A stretch of DNA of 64,000 nucleotides from Mycolicibacter longobardus (GTDB taxonomy: Bacteria > Actinomycetota > Actinomycetes > Mycobacteriales > Mycobacteriaceae), in assembly GCF_002102265.1 (NCBI RefSeq), contig NZ_LQPG01000040.1, positions 47,036 through 111,035 on the forward strand. The letters are read 5' to 3'. The notes beneath the pieces are model-generated. The model saw only the letters and a program-made list of their open reading frames with translations. It had not been told where the DNA came from and made no database searches. The position numbers and the translations under genes were made by a program. Positions 19,604-27,988 of the stretch are shown here, in pieces (the stretch's first letter is position 1; each line of letters opens with the position of its first letter).

Positions 19604-20620
19604 ATGCGCGCGGCGGTGCTGCGCGACGGTCGAATGGTCTACCGGGACGATGTGCCGGATCCGACGCCCGGCCCGGGCCAGGTGCTCGTCGAGGTGGCGG
19701 CCTGCGGTATCTGCGGATCCGACCTGCACTTCGCCGCGCACGGAGACCAGGTGCTGGCGGCGACGCAGTCCATGTCCGGCAGCCCCTCCTCCCGGACATC
19801 CGTCGACCTGGGTGCCGACATCTTCATGGGCCATGAGTTCAGCGCGCGGGTGTTGGAGGCCGGACCCGACACCGACACCTTTCCCTCCGGCACGCCGGTC
19901 ACGTCGATTCCGGTTCTGTTGGCCGCCAAAGGCATTGAGCCGATCGTCTACTCGAACACCACGGTGGGCGGCTACGCCGAGAAGATGCTGCTGTCGGCTC
20001 CGCTGCTGGTTCCCATCCCCAACGGCCTGGACCTGCGCCACGCTGCGCTGACCGAGCCGATGGCGGTGGGACTGCACGCGGTCAACAAATCCGGTGTCTT
20101 GCCAGGCGAGACCGCGCTGGTGCTGGGCTGCGGCCCGATCGGGATGGCGATCATCGCGGCACTGCGCACCTCTGGCGTGGAAGACATTGTGGCCGCTGAT
20201 TATTCACGTGCTCGACGGGATCTTGCGACGTCCATGGGCGCGCATCGCGTACTGGATCCGGCGCAGGGTTCGCCGTTCGACACGGTCAAACCGAAGGTCA
20301 TCTTCGAGGCGGTCGGCGTGCCGGGCATCATCGACGACGTGCTGCGGCGCGCGCCGGTGGGCAGCCGGCTGGTGGTCGCGGGGGTCTGCATGGAACCCGA
20401 CACCGTGCATCCGTTCTACGGCATCGCCAAGGAGATCAGCGTGCAGTTCGTCCTGGCCTACGAGCCCGCGGAGTTCACCGCGTCGCTGCAGGCCATCGCC
20501 GAGGGGCGGATCGACGTGGCGCCGCTGATCACCGGTGAGGTCGGACTCGACGGCGTGGGTGCGGCTTTCGAGGACCTGGCCGACCCCGACCGGCACTGCA
20601 AGATCCTGGTCACGCCGTAG
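19604..20620 (+). CDS. zinc-dependent alcohol dehydrogenase (MDR family)
   Basis: 338 residues of the medium-chain dehydrogenase family. The GroES-like domain carries the catalytic-zinc segment CGICGSDLHF (Cys34, Cys37) and GHE at 77; the Rossmann domain has VLGCGPIGMAI and an Asp after beta-2, suggesting NAD over NADP. The four-Cys structural-zinc loop seen in many relatives is absent, replaced by a segment without cysteines. Thirteen nt after the monooxygenase and likely in its operon. It is not at this locus in M. tuberculosis. Confidence 0.87.
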   Translation: MRAAVLRDGRMVYRDDVPDPTPGPGQVLVEVAACGICGSDLHFAAHGDQVLAATQSMSGSPSSRTSVDLGADIFMGHEFSARVLEAGPDTDTFPSGTPVTSIPVLLAAKGIEPIVYSNTTVGGYAEKMLLSAPLLVPIPNGLDLRHAALTEPMAVGLHAVNKSGVLPGETALVLGCGPIGMAIIAALRTSGVEDIVAADYSRARRDLATSMGAHRVLDPAQGSPFDTVKPKVIFEAVGVPGIIDDVLRRAPVGSRLVVAGVCMEPDTVHPFYGIAKEISVQFVLAYEPAEFTASLQAIAEGRIDVAPLITGEVGLDGVGAAFEDLADPDRHCKILVTP

Positions 20621-20630
20621 TCAGATGGCC

Positions 20631-21515
20631 CTAGCCCCTGGGGAAGGCGCCGGCGTCGAGCAGTTGCTTCGACCAGCCGCCCACCAGCTCGACCAACTCG
20701 CCCAGGTCATCGCCGAGGTTGGCGACGATCGGGGCGCACGCCGCGTCGGTGGCCGTCTCGACCGCCTCGCGGGCGGCGCGTCCGGCGTCGGTGAGCACGC
20801 CGTCGCGAGCCAAACCCCGCTCGGCCAGCCGGGCCTCCCCGGCGGTCAGCTCCTCATCGCTCCAAGCCCTGGTCCGGACGTAAGTGCGCCGCGGAAATCC
20901 GCGGTAGAGCTCGGTGATCAGACCGATCTCGACGGCGTCGAATCCGGCTGCGGTCCAAGCGTTCACGTGCGCATCGCCGCGGAACTCACGCAGCTGGTCG
21001 GTGAGCTGCCAGGCATCGGTGAGCGGCTTACCGACCAGCCCGTCGGCCACCAGCCCGGCGAAGAGGGGCTTTCCGGCCAACGAGAGCCCGTCGGTGGCGC
21101 GGTGCAGCAGCTGCACCGCGCGGTCGAGGCCGTCCGGGGCGGCGCCCAGCACTCGGCGCAGCTGGCCCGCCGCGCCGTCGGTGCGGGCCGCGCGGATGGC
21201 CTGCGCGTCGGTCAGCGTCCAGCCGTATCCGACCGCCGGCACCACCACGGCGGGGTTGAACACGGCGAAGGTCGCGGCGATCACCTCCCCGGGCGCCTGC
21301 CCCAGCGCCGAGCCACGGCTGCAGAAATAGGCCGGCCCGTCGGGCATCTCGACGCCGTCGGATGTGGCCGGGCTGGCGCCGAAACCGAGTGCCGCGTAGC
21401 CACGGTGACACTCCGGGGAGAAGTACACCTGCCCGGAGAACGGCTCGATTGCGCTGGACAATGCTCGCGACGGAGCTGCGGTGGTCTCCGCGGTCATCTC
21501 CTCAGTGTGCCGCAT
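20631..21515 (-). CDS. SCO6745-family protein
   Basis: A 294-residue mostly helical protein of the actinobacterial SCO6745 group, of unknown function. Family marks are an N-terminal FSGQVYFSPECHRGYAALG segment, a PAYFCSRGSALGQ segment, FAVFNPAVVVPAVGYGW, a central GKPLFAGL block, and DAHVNAWTAAGFDAVE. Either of two ATGs (21515 or six codons inside, at 21497) could start it. It converges on the dehydrogenase with 10 nt between stops and is divergent from lpqG. Confidence 0.75.
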   Translation of the reverse strand: MRHTEEMTAETTAAPSRALSSAIEPFSGQVYFSPECHRGYAALGFGASPATSDGVEMPDGPAYFCSRGSALGQAPGEVIAATFAVFNPAVVVPAVGYGWTLTDAQAIRAARTDGAAGQLRRVLGAAPDGLDRAVQLLHRATDGLSLAGKPLFAGLVADGLVGKPLTDAWQLTDQLREFRGDAHVNAWTAAGFDAVEIGLITELYRGFPRRTYVRTRAWSDEELTAGEARLAERGLARDGVLTDAGRAAREAVETATDAACAPIVANLGDDLGELVELVGGWSKQLLDAGAFPRG

Positions 21516-21548
21516 CGGCCTTTACCCCGACATGGCGGCTGACTCCGC

Positions 21549-21554
21549 TAGGGT
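21549..21554 (+). promoter_or_regulatory. -10 element of a leaderless promoter for lpqG
   Basis: TAGGGT fits TANNNT and ends 8 nt before the A of the ATG at 21562, placing the transcription start at or one nt before the start codon. Confidence 0.5.
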
Positions 21555-21561
21555 GCCAAGC

Positions 21562-22305
21562 ATGCCGACACACCGCGCCCGGATGATTCTCCGCTGGTCG
21601 ATGACGCTGGGGCTGGCCGGCTTGGCCACCACTGCGCTGGCCGGATGCGACGCCGCGCCCGGCGGTGGCGCGGAGATTCCGCGCGAGGTGACGGTGGTGG
21701 GCTCCGGTGAGGTCCAGGGTGTTCCGGACACGCTGACCACCGAGGCGGGCATCGAGTTCGTCGCCGGCGATGTCACCAGCGCGATGAACCAGACCAGCGA
21801 GCGCCAGCAGGCGGTGATCGACGCACTGGTGGACGCCGGAGTGGACCGCAAGGACATCAGCACCACCCAGGTCAGCCTGCAGCCGCAGTACGGCAATCCC
21901 GAACCCGGCGGGTCGGCGAGCATCACCGGCTACCGGGCCGGCAACACGATCCGGGTCAAGGTCGAACGGGATTCCGCCTCGCAGGTGCTGGCGGTGATCG
22001 TGCGGGCCGGCGGGGACGCCACCCGGATCAATGGCGTCAGCTACTCCATCGAGGACGATTCGCAGCTGGTGCGCGGCGCCCGCGAGCGAGCCTTCAACGA
22101 CGCCAAGGACCGCGCCGAGCAGTACGCGCAGCTGTCCGGCCTGCACCTGGGCCGGGTGATCTCGATCTCCGAGGCCGCCGACGCGAGCCCGCCGCCGGTA
22201 CCGGTGGGAATGCCGATGCCGCGCGCCATGGCCGCCGCACCCCCGGTGGAACCCGGCCAGCAGACCGTGAGCTTCTCGGTGACTGCGGTGTGGGAGCTGA
22301 ACTAG
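21562..22305 (+). CDS. lpqG: SIMPL-domain lipoprotein LpqG
   Basis: 247 residues. The signal peptide ends in a classical lipobox LAGC with Cys29 as the lipid anchor, followed by a SIMPL (DUF541) domain: VTVVGSGEVQGVPDTLTTEAG, then SITGYRAGNTIRVKV and a C-terminal TVSFSVTAVWEL strand. SIMPL proteins form oligomers in the periplasm; the function here is unknown. It is related to Rv3623. The ATG at 21562 gives a normal n-region; the frame opens earlier at 21481 but would add 27 residues antisense to the neighbour. Confidence 0.9.
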   Translation: MPTHRARMILRWSMTLGLAGLATTALAGCDAAPGGGAEIPREVTVVGSGEVQGVPDTLTTEAGIEFVAGDVTSAMNQTSERQQAVIDALVDAGVDRKDISTTQVSLQPQYGNPEPGGSASITGYRAGNTIRVKVERDSASQVLAVIVRAGGDATRINGVSYSIEDDSQLVRGARERAFNDAKDRAEQYAQLSGLHLGRVISISEAADASPPPVPVGMPMPRAMAAAPPVEPGQQTVSFSVTAVWELN

Positions 22306-22348
22306 ACCCCCAACCTTCTGATCCGGGTTCCTTGTCGGTGGGCCCACG

Positions 22349-22368
22349 TAGTATGAACATATGTTCGA
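22349..22368 (+). promoter_or_regulatory. SOS-like box over a leaderless promoter
   Basis: TAGTAT (22349-22354) is a TANNNT -10 placed exactly 7 nt before the ATG at 22361. Overlapping it is the perfect palindrome GAACATATGTTC (22355-22366) followed by GA, which matches the mycobacterial LexA box TCGAAC-N4-GTTCGA in 10 of 12 specified positions. LexA bound here would cover the transcription start and start codon. 13E12-repeat genes of M. tuberculosis are reported to be DNA-damage inducible through such boxes. Confidence 0.65.
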
Positions 22369-23821
22369 ACGAGCTTGGTCGCAGACGCCGGAGTCGTCGG
22401 TGTTGGTGGACCGGATCTGCGCGGCGAGCCGGGCCCAGAATCAGGCTGCCGGGCAGCGGTTGGCCGCGATCGGTGAGTTGGACGGCCTGCGGGCCCGCGA
22501 ACACGCCGCCAACGAGCAGTGGGTGACCGACACGTTTGTGGCGGTTGCGGCCGAAGTGGCCGCGGCTTTGAATGTCTCCGAGGCGCTGGCCTCCAGTTTT
22601 GTGCGCTATGCCCGGGCGATGCGGGATCGGTTGCCGCAGTGCGGTGCGCTGCTGGTCGCCGGCGATATCGACTACTGGATGTTTCAGGCATTGGTGTTTC
22701 GCACCGATCTGATCACCGAACCCGACGTCCTGAGTCGGGTCGACACCGTGCTGGCGGCCAAGGTGTCGCGCTGGTCGTCGCTGACCCAGGGGCGGCTGGC
22801 GGGCTATGTCGACAAGATCGTGGCCCGAGCCGACCGCGATGCGGTACGGCAGGTTCGGCGCCGGCAGGCCGGCCGGGAGGTGGTCATCAACGACGCCGGC
22901 GACGGGGTCAGCGATCTGTTCGGACGCCTGCTGACTCCCGACGCCCGGGTGCTCGACGCCCGGCTCGACGCGCTGGTCGACACGGTGTGCGACCAGGATC
23001 CACGTACCCGCGCTCAGCGCCGTGCCGATGCTCTGGGAGCCCTGGCGGCAGGGGCCGACCGGCTGGATTGTCGTTGCGGCCGGCCGGAGTGCCCCGCCGC
23101 CGGCAAACCCGCCCCCAGGCCGGTACTCATCCACGTCATCGCCGAGCAGGCCAGCCTGACCGGCGGCAGCCAGACACCGGGCAGCCTCATCGGTGACGAT
23201 GCTCTGGTTCCGGCCGAGTTGCTGGCCGAATTGGCCCGCAACGCGCGGCTGCGGCCCCTGGTTCACCCTGCCGACAACCCACCCGAACGGGGCTACGTGC
23301 CGTCGCGGGCCCTGGCCGACTTCGTGCGCTGCCGTGACCTGACCTGTCGCTTCCCCGGCTGCGACAAACCGGCGATCGGCTGCGACCTGGACCATACCGT
23401 GCCCTACGGCCTGGGTGGTACCACGCACGCCTCCAATCTGAAAGCGCTGTGCCGCCAACATCATTTGGTCAAGACATTCCTGCGCTGGACCGATCAGCAG
23501 CTGGCAGACGGCACCGTGATCTGGCGGTCCCCCTCGGGTCAGACCTACGTCACCACGCCGGGCAGCGCATGGCTGTTTCCCCAACTGTGCGTCCCGACAG
23601 GCGAAATCAAGCCGGTCGAATCACGTCTCGAACCCGGCGGTGACCGCACCCTGCGGATCCCTCAGCGCCGCCACACCCGCGCGGCCGGCCACGCCCGCTA
23701 CGTCGCCGCCGAGCGCAGCCAGAACCGCCGCGCCCGCGAAGCCCGACGTGCCGCCCGCCACGCCCGCTGGTCCCCCCAGGTGGCGCCCAACACCGCGGAC
23801 GAGGACCCGCCGCCCTTCTAG
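22361..23821 (+). CDS. 13E12-family DUF222 / HNH endonuclease protein
   Basis: 486 residues: an N-terminal helical DUF222 domain (about 25-310) and an HNH nuclease motif (about 325-370: CRDLTCRFPGC, then DLDHTVPYGLGGTTHASNLKALCRQHH with the HNH His and paired Cys). The C-terminal ~70 residues are Arg/Ala-rich and disordered. This family is multicopy in mycobacteria (REP13E12) and behaves as a mobile or DNA-damage-linked element. The promoter carries an SOS-like box. The frame is intact, unlike many 13E12 copies. Confidence 0.93.
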   Translation: MFERAWSQTPESSVLVDRICAASRAQNQAAGQRLAAIGELDGLRAREHAANEQWVTDTFVAVAAEVAAALNVSEALASSFVRYARAMRDRLPQCGALLVAGDIDYWMFQALVFRTDLITEPDVLSRVDTVLAAKVSRWSSLTQGRLAGYVDKIVARADRDAVRQVRRRQAGREVVINDAGDGVSDLFGRLLTPDARVLDARLDALVDTVCDQDPRTRAQRRADALGALAAGADRLDCRCGRPECPAAGKPAPRPVLIHVIAEQASLTGGSQTPGSLIGDDALVPAELLAELARNARLRPLVHPADNPPERGYVPSRALADFVRCRDLTCRFPGCDKPAIGCDLDHTVPYGLGGTTHASNLKALCRQHHLVKTFLRWTDQQLADGTVIWRSPSGQTYVTTPGSAWLFPQLCVPTGEIKPVESRLEPGGDRTLRIPQRRHTRAAGHARYVAAERSQNRRAREARRAARHARWSPQVAPNTADEDPPPF

Positions 23822-23837
23822 CGGCCCCGGTAACGCC

Positions 23838-24686
23838 TCATGCCAGACGGGTGATCTCCACCACCACGTCCAAATCCGTTGCCTCGCCACCTATATAGGT
23901 GCCTTTCAACGGAGTCACATCCGAATAGTCTCGGCCCAGCCCCACCGACACATGCCGCTCGGTGATCGGCACGTCATTGGTCGGGTCATAGCCCGACCAC
24001 GCCCCGGTCCACGCTTCGATCCAAGCGTGGCTCTCCCCCACCACGGTTTCCCCGATCTCACCGTCGGCCTTGGGATGCAGATAACCCGACACGTAACGTG
24101 ACGGGATCCCCACGCTGCGCAACAAGACCAAGGTCAAGTGTGCGTAGTCTTGGCAGACTCCCTTTTTCTCGATCCAGGCGTCGACCGCCGAGGTATGCAC
24201 CCCGGTGGTGCCGGGCACGTACTGCATTTCCGAATGGACCCAGGAGCACACCGCTTTTACCGCCTCGCACGGCGCCATCCCCTTGGTCAGACGTCGGGCG
24301 GTGGCCGCCAATGATCGGTTGCGAGGTACATATGCTGTGTAGGTGAGCAATTCGTTGAATCTGTCCACGACGTACTCACTGGTCAGATCATCCCAGTCCA
24401 CCGGCTCGGCGTCGTCGGGATAGACGTCGGGCTCGGTCTCCACCACCGACGAGCCGGATACCTCCAGTTCTTCATGTGGCGCATGCAGATCGAACGCCGT
24501 CACTGCGGTTCCCCAGTAGTCGATATACCGGTACGTCCGGGTCGCGGGCACGGTTTCTACCCGATTGACAATCACATTCTGCCGACTGTCGCTGTGCGGC
24601 GTGAGACGCGCCTCGTTGTACGAGGAGGTGACCGGCGCGTTATAGGCGAACCCGGTCGAGTGCACCACGCGCATCCGCCAGCTCAC
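23838..24686 (-). CDS. transglutaminase-like protein (Rv2409c-like)
   Basis: 282 residues: an N-terminal beta-rich domain (MRVVHSTGFAYNAPVTSSYNEARLTP) and a transglutaminase/protease core with the triad Cys in KKGVCQDYAH, His in ESHAWIEAW and Asp in GYDPTND. It is the last of three overlapping genes with an alpha-E and an ATP-grasp protein, a set known from Rv2409c-Rv2411c. Such cassettes are proposed to make and process small peptides; no product is known. Confidence 0.9.
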   Translation of the reverse strand: MSWRMRVVHSTGFAYNAPVTSSYNEARLTPHSDSRQNVIVNRVETVPATRTYRYIDYWGTAVTAFDLHAPHEELEVSGSSVVETEPDVYPDDAEPVDWDDLTSEYVVDRFNELLTYTAYVPRNRSLAATARRLTKGMAPCEAVKAVCSWVHSEMQYVPGTTGVHTSAVDAWIEKKGVCQDYAHLTLVLLRSVGIPSRYVSGYLHPKADGEIGETVVGESHAWIEAWTGAWSGYDPTNDVPITERHVSVGLGRDYSDVTPLKGTYIGGEATDLDVVVEITRLA

Positions 24687-25678
24687 AGTTCACCCTCCCC
24701 GACCAATTGACCGTCGTAGTTGCGGCCTCCGCTCGATCGAGCCCCGGTCCATGAAAGATACGATGCCACATGGAAATACTGCTGAGTCACCGCCTCGGTG
24801 ACGTCCTTGCACGTCTCTCGCAAACCGATCAGACGATGTTGCAGGTCTTCCAGCAGCAAGCCCGGTGGCATGAACTCCAGACTGCTGCGCGCCCGGCCGA
24901 GCAGGCGCTGCGCTTCGGCCCGGGCCCCGACCCGACTGTCGTTACGACTGTCGAGTGCCATCAGGCACTGCTCGGCCAGCGTGATGGCATGGAAGACCGA
25001 ACGTGGAAACAGCCGGTCCAACAACATGAACTCCACCACCCGATTCGCATCGAGGGCGCCACGATAGGTGCGCAGATAGGTGTCGTGGGCACCGGCAGAA
25101 CGCAACACCGTCACCCAGGCCGGCGACCCGGACCGGTCGCCGGCACGGGAGAGCAACATCCGCACGGTCATGTCGACCCGCTCGACCGAACGTCCAAGCA
25201 ACAGAAAACGGTATCCATCGTCGCGACTCATGGTGGCGTCGGCCAGGCCGGCGAACATCGCTGACCGGTTCTTCACATAGGACAGGTACTCGTGCGGCCC
25301 CAACCGCCTGGCGGCGCGTTCGGCGTCGGTCAGGCCGTTGAACGTGGTGTTCAGACATTCCCACATCTCACTTGACGTGACTTCCCTGGCGCCGCGGGCA
25401 TTTTCACGCGCCCTGGCAATACTGTCGGCGATCGATCCCGAGCCCGCGCCCGCGTACGCCACCCGCTCGGTCAACGTCCACAAGTCCTGAGCTTGGTCAT
25501 CGTCCAGCGGGTCCAGTCCCAGCACCTGCATCACCAGGCGGCAAGTGCGGTCGGGGTCGACGGTGGCGTCTTCGAGCAGCTGGTGCACTGCCACATCGAG
25601 GATGCGCGCGGTGTCATCGGCCCGCTCTACGTAACGGCCGATCCAGAACAGCGATTCGGCGTTGCGAGCCAGCATCAT
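24683..25678 (-). CDS. alpha-E domain protein (Rv2410c-like)
   Basis: 331 residues, almost entirely helical, of the alpha-E family (DUF403): starts MMLARNAESLFWIGRYVERADDTARIL, with the conserved NPRS-type blocks FMLLDRLFPRSVFHAI near 215-230 and a Tyr/Phe-rich C-terminus. The family has no assigned chemistry but always accompanies circularly permuted ATP-grasp and transglutaminase genes. Four-nt overlaps (ATGA) link it to both neighbours. Confidence 0.9.
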   Translation of the reverse strand: MMLARNAESLFWIGRYVERADDTARILDVAVHQLLEDATVDPDRTCRLVMQVLGLDPLDDDQAQDLWTLTERVAYAGAGSGSIADSIARARENARGAREVTSSEMWECLNTTFNGLTDAERAARRLGPHEYLSYVKNRSAMFAGLADATMSRDDGYRFLLLGRSVERVDMTVRMLLSRAGDRSGSPAWVTVLRSAGAHDTYLRTYRGALDANRVVEFMLLDRLFPRSVFHAITLAEQCLMALDSRNDSRVGARAEAQRLLGRARSSLEFMPPGLLLEDLQHRLIGLRETCKDVTEAVTQQYFHVASYLSWTGARSSGGRNYDGQLVGEGEL

Positions 25679-27327
25679 CGGCGATCACCACGATCGAATA
25701 TCTGCTGCTGCTGTTGCTGTTGCTGCTGCAGCAGATCGGTGGCCAACATCTGCGGCCCTTGATCGGCGACGTTGTCGGTCGGTAGATCCCGGCCGCGTAC
25801 CAGCTGGTCGCCGGACAGCTCATGCTGCTTGTCCGTCCGGCGCGGCGCCAGCACCCAGGTGTCTTTCGACCCGCCGCCCTGGCTCGAGTTCACCACCATC
25901 GAACCCTCCTCCAACGCCACGCGGGTGAGACCGCCGGGCAACACCCACACGTCGTCACCATCGTTGACCGCGAACGGTCTCAGATCAACATGCCTGGGCG
26001 CCAAGCGATCTCCGACCTTGGTGGGTATGGTGGACAGCTGGACCACCGGCTGCGCGATCCAGTCACGCGGATTTGCCCTGATCTTCTTGGCCAGAATATT
26101 GAGTTCCCGGCGAGATGCCTGCGGTCCGAACACGATGCCGTAGCCACCCGATCCCTCAACGGGTTTGATCACCAGCTCGTGGATACGGTCAAGAACTTCA
26201 TCACATTCGTCTTCCAGCCAGCAGCGCAACGTGTCCACGTTGGCAAGGATCGGTTTCTCACCCAGGTAGTACTTGATGATTTGAGGCACATAGGTGTAGA
26301 TGAGCTTGTCGTCGCCCACCCCGTTACCCACCGCACTACTGATCACGACATTCCCGGCACGGGCAGCGTTGACCAGCCCCGGTACACCGAGCACCGAACC
26401 GGCCCGGAACTGGAGCGGGTCGAGATACTCGTCGTCGATACGGCGATAGATGACGTCGACGCGCTGCTCGCGCTCGGTGGTGCTCATGTACACGATGTTG
26501 TCGCGACAGAACAGATCCCGCCCCTCGACCAGTTCCACGCCCATCTGCCGGGCCAGCAGCGAATGTTCGAAATAAGCCGAGTTCGCCGCCCCGGGCGTCA
26601 TCACCACCACGGTCGGGTCGGCCTCGTTGGACGCCGCAGCCGCCCGCAGCGCCCGCAACAGATGGGTGGCATAGTCACCCACCTGCCGCACCCGGTGGGT
26701 GGCGAACAGGTCTGGAAACACCCGGGCCATGGTGCGACGATTCTCCATCACGTACGACACCCCCGAGGGGGACCGCAGATTGTCTTCGAGCACGCGGAAC
26801 TCGCCCAGCTCGTCCCGCACCAGGTCGATCCCCGCAACGTGGATGCGCACCCCGTTAGGCGGCTTGATGCCGGCAGCCTGCCGATGGAAATGCGCGCACG
26901 AGGTCACCAACCGCTTGGGGACCACCCCATCGCGCAGGATCTCCTGATCGTCATAGATGTCGGCCAGGAACCGCTCCAGCGCCCGCACCCGCTGCGCGAT
27001 CCCGCGTTCCAGTTTGCTCCACTCGCTGGCCGAAATCACCCGTGGCACAACATCAAGAGGAAACGGTCGTTCCTGCCCGGACAGCGAGAAGGTGACACCC
27101 TGTTCGATGAATGCCCGGCCCAGCGCATCGACTCTGGCCTGCAGTTGCTCGTCGTCGGCGGGCGCCAGCGCGCTGTGGATACCCCGATACGCGGCCCTGG
27201 CGTTGCCCTTGGGGTCGAACATCTCATCAAAGCTGTTGCGATAGCTGCCGCCCGCCTGATAGCCCGCAAAGATCGACTTACCGGCGCGGGCCCGACCATT
27301 TCGCGTTGATGCTGACACGGCGTTCAC
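25675..27327 (-). CDS. circularly permuted ATP-grasp protein (Rv2411c-like)
   Basis: A CP_ATPgrasp_2 / DUF404-DUF407 protein of about 550 residues, predicted to form an amide bond. Conserved blocks include FDEMFDPKGNARAAYRGIH, VLEDNLRSPSGVSYVMENR, VELVEGRDLF, DVIYRRIDDEYLDP, LKPVEGSGGYG-like VIKPVEGSGGYGIVFGP and NSSQGGGSKDTWVL. The C-terminus is a run of nine glutamines then IFDRGDRR. The start is uncertain: I use the GTG at 27327, which aligns with relatives; a second GTG 3 codons in has a better-spaced GGTAGG, and the frame stays open to 27435. It overlaps the alpha-E gene by 4 nt. Confidence 0.88.
   Translation of the reverse strand: MNAVSASTRNGRARAGKSIFAGYQAGGSYRNSFDEMFDPKGNARAAYRGIHSALAPADDEQLQARVDALGRAFIEQGVTFSLSGQERPFPLDVVPRVISASEWSKLERGIAQRVRALERFLADIYDDQEILRDGVVPKRLVTSCAHFHRQAAGIKPPNGVRIHVAGIDLVRDELGEFRVLEDNLRSPSGVSYVMENRRTMARVFPDLFATHRVRQVGDYATHLLRALRAAAASNEADPTVVVMTPGAANSAYFEHSLLARQMGVELVEGRDLFCRDNIVYMSTTEREQRVDVIYRRIDDEYLDPLQFRAGSVLGVPGLVNAARAGNVVISSAVGNGVGDDKLIYTYVPQIIKYYLGEKPILANVDTLRCWLEDECDEVLDRIHELVIKPVEGSGGYGIVFGPQASRRELNILAKKIRANPRDWIAQPVVQLSTIPTKVGDRLAPRHVDLRPFAVNDGDDVWVLPGGLTRVALEEGSMVVNSSQGGGSKDTWVLAPRRTDKQHELSGDQLVRGRDLPTDNVADQGPQMLATDLLQQQQQQQQQIFDRGDRR
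25702..25728 (-). repeat. CAG/CAA microsatellite coding for nine glutamines
   Basis: Nine consecutive Gln codons (seven CAG, two CAA) close to the 3' end of the ATP-grasp gene. Triplet repeats like this can change length by slippage without breaking the frame; the interrupting CAA codons would slow that. Confidence 0.85.
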
Positions 27328-27455
27328 ACCTACCGATCGTGCTACAGATCCGCAGCCGGGGTAGCCCGGCGCGCTGGCCCGCAGCATCGTTGACGCGTTG
27401 GCCGACGGTAACAGAATGGTTCGCTGCGGGCGCAACCACAGCCTGTGTTTGCCGC

Positions 27456-27944
27456 CTAGTGCTTGATCAGCCGGACCGGGGCGTGGAAAGTCACGAGCTC
27501 GGGCCCCTCGCCGCAGTCGATGGTGCCGGTACTGGTGTAGGTGCCGGTCAGTGTGACTGCGTCAAACGATTGCACCCACGTTGAGGGGAATCTTGGGCCA
27601 TCGTGCGCCCCCTCGGCGCAGTGCAGGGTGTACGCCAGGTCGCCGGTCGTTTCCCAGCGGCCGTTGGTAAGACGGTACTCGAACGTCTTTCCCGAACTCG
27701 AGTCCACGTGGGCGCAACCCGGCCCGCACGGGCTGATCGTCCACTCGGCAACCTCGGGATCGACAAGACTCGGATGCGTCCCCGATTTGTCGGTGACCGT
27801 CCCATGATCCCCGTCGGCGTAAAACATGTAGTGGCCGTCCAGCACGGGTTCGGCCGAGGCGACCCCCGCGGCCACGGCAACAGCGCCCGCAACGCCGACG
27901 ATCACGGCGGCTACATAACTGGAGAGAATGGGAGCCTTCTTCAG
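27456..27944 (-). CDS. small secreted protein, probable CTG start
   Basis: A hypothetical exported protein. The standard start (GTG at 27905) leaves a signal peptide without a basic n-region. Thirteen codons upstream, in frame, CTG-AAG-AAG at 27944 follows GGAGG by 4 nt and yields an ideal Sec signal, (M)KKAPILSSYVAAVIVG...GVASA-EP, cleaved after ASA. The mature ~130-residue domain has four Cys (SPCGPGC, LHC, IDC) that could form two disulfides, and several Trp/Tyr beta-type segments (GHYMFYADGDHGTV). I do not recognise the family. If CTG is not used the gene starts at 27905. Confidence 0.72.
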   Translation of the reverse strand: MKKAPILSSYVAAVIVGVAGAVAVAAGVASAEPVLDGHYMFYADGDHGTVTDKSGTHPSLVDPEVAEWTISPCGPGCAHVDSSSGKTFEYRLTNGRWETTGDLAYTLHCAEGAHDGPRFPSTWVQSFDAVTLTGTYTSTGTIDCGEGPELVTFHAPVRLIKH

Positions 27945-27988
27945 GTGTCCTCCAAGTCAGGCGCAGCAAATCCAGAAAATCAGAACGC

